Positions 1-4,704 of a stretch of 13,963 nucleotides of DNA are shown here, one piece after another. The DNA is taken from assembly GCA_041499515.1 (NCBI GenBank), contig JBGQKM010000159.1:1-13963 (forward strand), given 5' to 3'. This stretch comes from PALSA-1355 sp041499515 (lineage in GTDB: Bacteria; Planctomycetota; Planctomycetia; Pirellulales; PALSA-1355). A program made the translations under genes and the position numbers. The notes beneath the pieces were generated by a model. The model was not told the origin of the DNA. It saw nothing but the letters and a program-made list of their open reading frames with translations, and did no database searches. The stretch's first letter is position 1, and each line of letters starts with the position of its first letter.

Positions 1-309
1 AACCGCTACTCGTTTGCCCCCGACATTCTCGTCAACTGCACGCCGGTTGGCATGCACCCCAATGTGGATGCCTCGCCGTACGACAAACATCACCTGAAGC
101 CTTCCATGGTCGTCTTCGACACGGTCTACAATCCGGAGAACACGCTGCTGGTCAAAGACGCGCGCAGCCAAAGCTGCACGGTCGTAACCGGCGTGGAGAT
201 GTTCGTGCGCCAGGCCTGCCTGCAATTCCAACAATTCACCGGCCAGGAGGCGCCCAGCGACCTGATGCGCGAAGTACTGAAGCGGGCAATCGGCCCAGCC
301 AAATACTGA
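1..309 (+). CDS. aroE: Shikimate dehydrogenase, C-terminal part (5' end outside window)
   Basis: The reading frame is open from base 1 and stops with TGA at 307-309, giving the last 102 residues. Shikimate dehydrogenase reduces 3-dehydroshikimate to shikimate with NADPH in the cytoplasm. The fragment shows the family's NCTPVGMHP segment (residues 12-20 of the fragment), a VVFDTVYNPENT strand-loop, and the C-terminal helix GVEMFVRQA, whose Gln (fragment residue 71) corresponds to the conserved substrate-contacting Gln of the family. The VFDxVYxPxxT and GVEMFxRQAxxQFxxFTG wording resembles the shikimate dehydrogenase half of plant-type bifunctional dehydroquinase/shikimate dehydrogenases, so the missing N-terminus could be either a stand-alone enzyme or a fusion; this cannot be decided here. 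It is followed 43 bases later by shikimate kinase, the next but one step needed for chorismate, which supports the call. The substrate-binding N-terminal domain is outside the window. Confidence 0.93.
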   Translation, partial: NRYSFAPDILVNCTPVGMHPNVDASPYDKHHLKPSMVVFDTVYNPENTLLVKDARSQSCTVVTGVEMFVRQACLQFQQFTGQEAPSDLMREVLKRAIGPAKY

Positions 310-352
310 TCGTGCAAACAAGCGATCCTTTTCCCAAGAACCCGTGGGTGAT

Positions 353-871
353 ATGAATCTGGTCCTGATTGGATACCGAGGCACGGGCAAGAGCACGGTG
401 GCTCGATTGATCGCGGAAAAACTGCTTTGGCCGTGGTTTGACGCCGACGCGCAGATCGAATCGCTCTCCGGCAAGTCCATCGCGCAGATCTTTTCCGACG
501 AGGGCGAAGCGGCCTTCCGCGACTGGGAAAGCCGGGTAGTCGCCAATCTGGTTCAGCAAGACCGCTGCGTGCTGGCCCTCGGAGGCGGCGCGGTGATGCG
601 GCCGGCCAATCGCGCAGCCCTCGCTCGGCAAAGCAAAGTCGTGTGGTTGCAGGCTTCGCCCGAAACGCTCTGGCAACGCATCCAGCAGGACCGCTGGACG
701 GCCGAGCGACGCCCTAACCTGACTGCCCAGGGCGGCATAACCGAGATCATCGCTACGCTCGACGCGCGAAACCCGATTTACCGCGAGTGCGCCCAGCTCG
801 AAGTCGATACCCAAGGAAAGACGCCCCAGCAGGTGGCCGACGCTATCCTTGCGCAGTGGGATCTGGGCTGA
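353..871 (+). CDS. aroK: Shikimate kinase
   Basis: This 172-residue cytoplasmic enzyme phosphorylates shikimate at the 3-OH using ATP, in the chorismate pathway. Visible motifs are a Walker A loop GYRGTGKST close to the N-terminus, the Asp of FDADAQIE that binds Mg2+/shikimate, the SIAQIFSDEGEAAFRDWE segment with the shikimate-binding Arg, the LALGGGAVM glycine loop (Walker B-like, shikimate contact), and the lid segment ERRPNL with the ATP-contacting Arg. The length is typical of stand-alone AroK/AroL. I chose ATG 353 because it puts the first beta strand (MNLVLIGY) directly before the P-loop, as in most homologues. An in-frame GTG at 344 would add only three residues (GTG-GGT-GAT) and cannot be excluded; no strong Shine-Dalgarno favours either. 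It lies 43 bases after aroE and is probably cotranscribed with it. Confidence 0.95.
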   Translation: MNLVLIGYRGTGKSTVARLIAEKLLWPWFDADAQIESLSGKSIAQIFSDEGEAAFRDWESRVVANLVQQDRCVLALGGGAVMRPANRAALARQSKVVWLQASPETLWQRIQQDRWTAERRPNLTAQGGITEIIATLDARNPIYRECAQLEVDTQGKTPQQVADAILAQWDLG

Positions 872-902
872 AGTCTCGCCGGCGGACACGACTTGCGTGA
901 AT

Positions 903-2189
903 ATGATCTTGGCCATTCCGCTGAGCCTGCGACTGCTGGGCCTGTTTTGCGCGGGAGTGATCCTGGCGGGCTTTGTCAATCTGGGCGTCTATCGCCTGGC
1001 CTGGAACCAACGCTCCCTCAGCCCTTGGTCGGCACCGACCGGCGGCGACGCGCGACGGCGCTGGCCGGATCTGCTGCCGCTGTTCGGCTGGTGGGCGCTG
1101 CGGCGTGAGTCGCCCCTGCATGGGCGCGGGTTTTGGATCCGTCCGCTTTTGGTCGAGCTGGCCACCGGCTTGCTGTTCGCCGGGCTGTATCTCCGTGAAA
1201 CCGAATGGGCCGGCATGCTGGGTCTCGTGGCCAACGGGATTCCGCCTCACGCGGATTTCCTGTCCGACAATTTGCCGCTGGTGTTGCACGCCCGATATGC
1301 GAGCCACGTCATTCTGGTCGCGCTGATGCTCGTGGCCTCGTTGATCGACATCGACGAAAAGACGATTCCCGATGCGATCACGATTCCGGGCACGCTGGTG
1401 GGGCTGGCGCTGGCCGCGCTTTATCCGTGGTCATTGCTTGAGGCCGGCGAGTGGTTTGTGAATGGCGCGCTTCACGTGGAGTTTCTCACGCTTGCATCGC
1501 CCCAGACATGGCCCGACGCGCTGGACGGTTTGCCGCTGGCCAAGGGCTTGGCGATCGCGCTGGGCTGCTGGACGTTGTGGTGCGTGGGGCTGTTGCCGCG
1601 GCGGTGGAACACGCGACACGGATGGACGACGGCCCTGCGCGTTTTTTTGCATCGCCTGCGCGTTGAGCCGGCAACCTACTCGACGTTGCTGATGGGGCTG
1701 GTCGGCGTCGCCACGATCGGCTTGGTCGCCGCTTTTGCGCCCGCGGCGCACTGGGCGGCGCTGCTGACTTCGCTGGTGGGCATGGCCGGCGGTGGAGCCA
1801 TGGTCTGGATCGTGCGCGTCATCGGCACCGCCGCGCTGCGGCGCGAGGCCATGGGTTTCGGCGACGTGACGCTGCTGTCCATGATTGGCGCCTTCGTCGG
1901 CTGGCAAGCCGCGCTGTTGATTTTTTTTCTGGCGCCGTTCGCGGGACTGGTCGTCGGGCTGGCGCAGTGGATCTTCCATGGCGAGCACGAGATTCCCTAC
2001 GGGCCGTTTCTGTGCCTGGCCGCCGTCGGCCTGATCGTTGATTGGCCCGCGGTTTGGCAGTGGGGGTTTGGCATCTTCCAGATGGGCGGACTCGTCCCGG
2101 CTTTGCTGATCGGTTGCATGGGATTGATGGGCGGAATGCTGTGGATCTATCGCATCGTGCGCGATCTGTTGAGCCGCCCCGCGAAATGA
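903..2189 (+). CDS. A24-family prepilin peptidase-like membrane protein with insertion and no Cys pairs
   Basis: Prepilin peptidases cleave the leader of type IV pilin-like precursors at the inner membrane with two aspartates. Numbered from ATG 903 (428 residues), the protein shows an N-terminal membrane segment (about 5-30), an HGRGFWIRPLLVELATG stretch matching the end of the N-terminal methylase domain (family consensus R.PLVELLTG), the first catalytic region LIDIDEKTIPD (Asp149/151/157), the second catalytic motif GFGDVTLL (Asp321), and EIPYGPFL near 363-370, which matches the usual PFGPFL. Two features are odd. The four cysteines usual in the methylase domain are absent, so N-methylation may be lost. 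The two Asp motifs lie about 170 residues apart instead of roughly 60, with extra hydrophobic segments (about 215-305) between them. The frame extends upstream to TTG 849 inside aroK, but hydrophobic residues begin at ATG 903. The gene starts 31 bases after aroK. Peptidase identity is likely; the substrate is unknown. Confidence 0.82.
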   Translation: MILAIPLSLRLLGLFCAGVILAGFVNLGVYRLAWNQRSLSPWSAPTGGDARRRWPDLLPLFGWWALRRESPLHGRGFWIRPLLVELATGLLFAGLYLRETEWAGMLGLVANGIPPHADFLSDNLPLVLHARYASHVILVALMLVASLIDIDEKTIPDAITIPGTLVGLALAALYPWSLLEAGEWFVNGALHVEFLTLASPQTWPDALDGLPLAKGLAIALGCWTLWCVGLLPRRWNTRHGWTTALRVFLHRLRVEPATYSTLLMGLVGVATIGLVAAFAPAAHWAALLTSLVGMAGGGAMVWIVRVIGTAALRREAMGFGDVTLLSMIGAFVGWQAALLIFFLAPFAGLVVGLAQWIFHGEHEIPYGPFLCLAAVGLIVDWPAVWQWGFGIFQMGGLVPALLIGCMGLMGGMLWIYRIVRDLLSRPAK

Positions 2190-2291
2190 TTCCGGTTTGC
2201 AGGGTTCCGGGCGAGGGGTTTTCCGCCGGATTTCGGGCTAGACTTGATCGGACGCTTTTTGTCGCTGGTTCGTTTCGAGGCTCCGCGATCC

Positions 2292-2807
2292 ATGAGGTTC
2301 CTGACCCACACGCTCCTCGATCCGTTTGACGATGTCGAGGCCTTGCGCCGCGGCCGTTACGGCGTCATCGAGGTCGCAACCGGCCGCTTGGTGGCGATTC
2401 ACTTGCGACCCTGGCCGAAAATCGTTTCAGCGCTGGAGGTGGAATGGCGGGGGCATCGCTGGCATGCCAGCAAGCCGGGCGACCGCTGTCTGGTCTACTA
2501 CAATCAGCCACGACGATTCTCGAATTTCCTGGCGCTCAAGTACATCGTCTCGCATCGCGACTGCACGCTCGCGACGTTGCACCACGCGTTGGAAGTGCTC
2601 GATGAAGTGGCCCGCCTCAAACAGACTGATGCGATCGTGTGCGATATTTGGAACGACCGCATCTCGGACCGGTTGCTGGCGCGATGGGGTTGGGGGCCGC
2701 ACAAACCCCAACGCTGGCATCGCCATTTCATCAAACGCTTTTACGGCGTCTATCCCGGACAGTCCTCGGTACGGCTTTGCGCCACGGCCACGCAGGGCTC
2801 ATGCTAG
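2292..2807 (+). CDS. Unrecognised basic protein (possible GNAT-like end)
   Basis: I do not recognise this 171-residue protein. There is no signal peptide or membrane segment, so it is probably cytoplasmic. It is rich in Arg, Trp and His. Visible segments are LLDPFDDVEALRRGRYGVIE near the N-terminus, a GDRCLVYYNQPRRFSNF stretch near the middle, a helix ending in DEVARLKQTD, and a striking C-terminal part: CDIWNDRISDRLLARWGWGPH followed by RWHRHFIKRFYGVYP. The N-x-R-I-S-x-x-L-x-x-W-G-W pattern weakly resembles the last helix and strand of GNAT acyltransferases (N..a...y...GF), but no acetyl-CoA loop is evident, so this is only a hint. I chose ATG 2292, with GAGG at 2277-2280 eleven bases upstream. 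The frame is open to TTG 2244, which would add 16 plausible residues. Codon use matches the neighbours. It follows the peptidase-like gene by about 100 bases with no clear terminator between them. Confidence 0.72.
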   Translation: MRFLTHTLLDPFDDVEALRRGRYGVIEVATGRLVAIHLRPWPKIVSALEVEWRGHRWHASKPGDRCLVYYNQPRRFSNFLALKYIVSHRDCTLATLHHALEVLDEVARLKQTDAIVCDIWNDRISDRLLARWGWGPHKPQRWHRHFIKRFYGVYPGQSSVRLCATATQGSC

Positions 2808-2826
2808 CAGGTTCGCAAAACTGGTC

Positions 2827-2855
2827 TTGTGACCAAATGCGGCCGTTGCTACGAT
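2827..2855 (+). promoter_or_regulatory. Extended -10 promoter candidate for the OmpA-like lipoprotein gene
   Basis: TTGTGA (2827-2832) matches the -35 consensus at four of six bases. It is followed after 17 bases by TACGAT (2850-2855), also four of six, preceded by TG at 2847-2848 in the extended -10 position. Initiation would fall near 2862, leaving a leader of about 150 bases before the lipoprotein start. This is pattern matching only, but the spacing and TG element together are better than the other candidates in this gap. Confidence 0.45.
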
Positions 2856-3002
2856 TCGGCCCTTGTCGGATTGCGCCTCCATTCATGCACAGGTCCCAGG
2901 CGCACCTCCAGCGCGAGCGAGCAACACCCGCGGGGATCGCGAACCCGGGCAACTCGACTCGTGGGCCCATCGAACTCGGACGTTCGTTCCAAAAAACGGC
3001 TT

Positions 3003-3007
3003 AGGAG
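3003..3007 (+). promoter_or_regulatory. Shine-Dalgarno AGGAG for the OmpA-like lipoprotein
   Basis: AGGAG lies six bases before ATG 3014 and fixes the start of the lipoprotein so that its signal peptide has the expected length. Confidence 0.8.
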
Positions 3008-3013
3008 ATCAGC

Positions 3014-3844
3014 ATGCGAGTCGTCGCATTTGCGGGCTCGCTCGTCTTGTTGTGGCTTCCGGCCCTGGCCGGTTGCACGAACAATCCCTACGCGCTGCAG
3101 CGGCAGAATCAGACGTTGCAACAGCAGCAGGTCGCGCTGCAACAGCGCAATCAGGAACTGCAAAGCCGCGCCAGTACTTTGGACCGTGACAATCAGGAAC
3201 TCGAAACCTTGTTGGCGCAAACGCGGCAGCAAGGCAAAGTTCAGGAAGATCAACTCGCCGCGATCCGCGACCAACTTTCCTCCGCCTCGGCCCAACTGGC
3301 ACAGTTGCGCGACGAAAAGCACTTGACCGAAAAACAAACCGAAGCGCTCGTGGCCTCCACGCGTCGCCACTCAGGCGCCAAAATCACGGCCAACAACAGC
3401 CTGCAGCGCAACCTGCCGTCCGTCAATTTGCCAGGCGTCGAAGTCCGCGTCGATGGCGACGTCGTGCGGGTCGAACTTCTCGCCGCTCGTCTGTTTCAAC
3501 CAGGATCCGCGGTCCTGCAACCGGTCGCCGGTTCGTTTCTCGATGCCGTGATCGCCGAACTGGTCCGGGCCTATCCGGATCAAAAAATCGGCGTCGAGGG
3601 GCATACCGACAACGACTTCATCCGCAGCCCGCAAGGCGGCGACCATCAGCAGCTCTCGGTCAGCCGGGCCACGGCCGTCTATCAATACCTCGCTGGGCGC
3701 GGCCAGCTTTCGGCCAATCGCATGTTCATCGTCGGGCACGGCAGCAACCAGCCGGTGGTCTCCAATGCCACGGCGGCCGGCAAAGCCCGCAACAATCGGG
3801 TCGAGCTGGTGGTCTATCCGGAAAAGAGCGTCGCCAGCCGATAG
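3014..3844 (+). CDS. OmpA/Pal-like peptidoglycan-binding lipoprotein with coiled coil
   Basis: This 276-residue protein begins with a lipoprotein signal peptide: a hydrophobic core at residues 5-18, then the lipobox LAGC with Cys21 as the lipidation site. Residue +2 is Thr, not Asp, so by the E. coli Lol rule it would go to the outer membrane. Residues about 27-112 are a Gln-rich heptad-like coiled coil (QNQTLQQQQVALQQRNQELQ and onward). Residues about 140-270 are an OmpA C-terminal domain. GHTDND contains Asp199 and LSVSRATA contains Arg218, matching the two residues that hold diaminopimelate in OmpA/Pal, and GHGSNQP...KARNNRVEL is the typical closing motif. The expected role is tethering the outer membrane to the cell wall. 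Unlike Pal it has a long coiled-coil spacer, and no tol genes lie nearby. It sits behind its own promoter candidate and a clear Shine-Dalgarno, so it is probably a separate unit. Confidence 0.9.
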   Translation: MRVVAFAGSLVLLWLPALAGCTNNPYALQRQNQTLQQQQVALQQRNQELQSRASTLDRDNQELETLLAQTRQQGKVQEDQLAAIRDQLSSASAQLAQLRDEKHLTEKQTEALVASTRRHSGAKITANNSLQRNLPSVNLPGVEVRVDGDVVRVELLAARLFQPGSAVLQPVAGSFLDAVIAELVRAYPDQKIGVEGHTDNDFIRSPQGGDHQQLSVSRATAVYQYLAGRGQLSANRMFIVGHGSNQPVVSNATAAGKARNNRVELVVYPEKSVASR

Positions 3845-3867
3845 CTGCACTTCCGGCCGGCCGGGGG

Positions 3868-3873
3868 TATAAT
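3868..3873 (+). promoter_or_regulatory. Perfect -10 box (TATAAT) upstream of hisH
   Basis: TATAAT lies in an otherwise very GC-rich stretch (CCGGCCGGCCGGGGG directly before it), 24 bases after the lipoprotein stop and about 90 bases before hisH. At 16-17 bases upstream the sequence (TGCACT, 3846-3851) is a poor -35 match, so this is either a weak promoter or one that depends on an activator or another sigma factor. Confidence 0.4.
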
Positions 3874-3963
3874 CAGGCCCTGGCGAACCCGCCCGGGACC
3901 ACCGTTGTCCCATCCCTCAGCCCCCGATCTGCAGCCCACACGCTCCGCGAGCGAACCGTGCCG

Positions 3964-4569
3964 ATGATTGCCATTGTCGACTACCAGATGGGCAATCTGC
4001 GGAGCGTCCAAAAGGGCTTCGAGAAAGTCGGCCACGAGGCCACGATCACCAGCGATCCGGCCGTGCTGGCCCGAGCCGAAAAAATCGTGCTGCCCGGGGT
4101 GGGAGCGTTCGGCGATGCGATGGCCGAGCTCAAGCGCCGCGAGTTGGTCGAGCCGATTCGCCAGGCGGTCGCGGAGGGCAAACCGTTTTTGGGGATTTGC
4201 CTGGGCTTGCAATTGCTGTTCGAAGTAGGCCACGAAGGGGGACGTCACGAGGGGTTGGGCATCCTCGCGGGCGAAGTCGTGCGGTTCGAGCTGCCCCACG
4301 AGTACAAAGTGCCCCACATGGGCTGGAACCAGCTCGCGATTCGGCGCCCCGCCCCTTTGCTATCGGGCTTGGCCGACGGCGTGCACTGCTACTTCGTGCA
4401 TTCCTATTACGTGGTGCCGCGCGATGCGGCGGTGATCGCGACGGACACCGACTACCCAACGCCATTCTGCTCGATGGTCTGGCGCGACAATTTGTTCGCC
4501 ACCCAGTTCCATCCCGAAAAGAGTCAGCGGGACGGCTTGCACATGCTAAGGAATTTCGCCGAGCTGTAA
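3964..4569 (+). CDS. hisH: Imidazole glycerol phosphate synthase, glutamine amidotransferase subunit
   Basis: HisH hydrolyses glutamine and passes ammonia to HisF, which makes IGP and AICAR in histidine synthesis; it acts as a cytoplasmic HisH-HisF dimer. The 201-residue length is normal for the family. The class I amidotransferase triad is complete: the nucleophile Cys79 in GICLGLQLLFE, and His183 and Glu185 in FHPEKSQ. Other family features are the N-terminal IVDYQMGNLRSV, the LPGVGAFGDAM oxyanion-strand region, and VPHMGWNQL. I chose ATG 3964; a GTG at 3958 in frame would add only Met-Pro, and neither has a strong Shine-Dalgarno. Neighbours are a lipoprotein and polA rather than hisA or hisF, so the partner genes must be elsewhere. 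A TATAAT box about 90 bases upstream suggests its own promoter. Confidence 0.96.
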   Translation: MIAIVDYQMGNLRSVQKGFEKVGHEATITSDPAVLARAEKIVLPGVGAFGDAMAELKRRELVEPIRQAVAEGKPFLGICLGLQLLFEVGHEGGRHEGLGILAGEVVRFELPHEYKVPHMGWNQLAIRRPAPLLSGLADGVHCYFVHSYYVVPRDAAVIATDTDYPTPFCSMVWRDNLFATQFHPEKSQRDGLHMLRNFAEL

Positions 4570-4617
4570 CGGTCCGCGCCAGGGCTTACTACGCTAGCGT
4601 TTTGACCGTTTGCGCGC

Positions 4618-4647
4618 TTGACAGCCGATGCGGCGCGGGGCTACTAT
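4618..4647 (+). promoter_or_regulatory. Sigma70-type promoter for polA
   Basis: A perfect TTGACA (4618-4623) is followed after 18 bases by TACTAT (4642-4647), a four of six match to TATAAT. Initiation would fall near 4654. This is the best -35/-10 pair in the window. It implies that the polA reading frame, which is open back to TTG 4618, cannot start there, because the TTG is part of the -35 box. A second TTGACC lies at 4602-4607. Confidence 0.6.
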
Positions 4648-4704
4648 TGGGACTGTACCCTTCCCGCTTCCCCTCTCCCGCGCACCGCTCCCGGCCCTAA
4701 TTGC

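Noticed and set aside
236..979. Minus-strand open frame opposite aroK
   Set aside because: It is the shadow of a well-supported shikimate kinase gene and bridges into the next gene.
3853..3867. CCGGCCGGCCGG palindrome after the lipoprotein gene as a terminator
   Set aside because: It is self-complementary but has no loop of normal size and no T-run; TATAAT follows instead.
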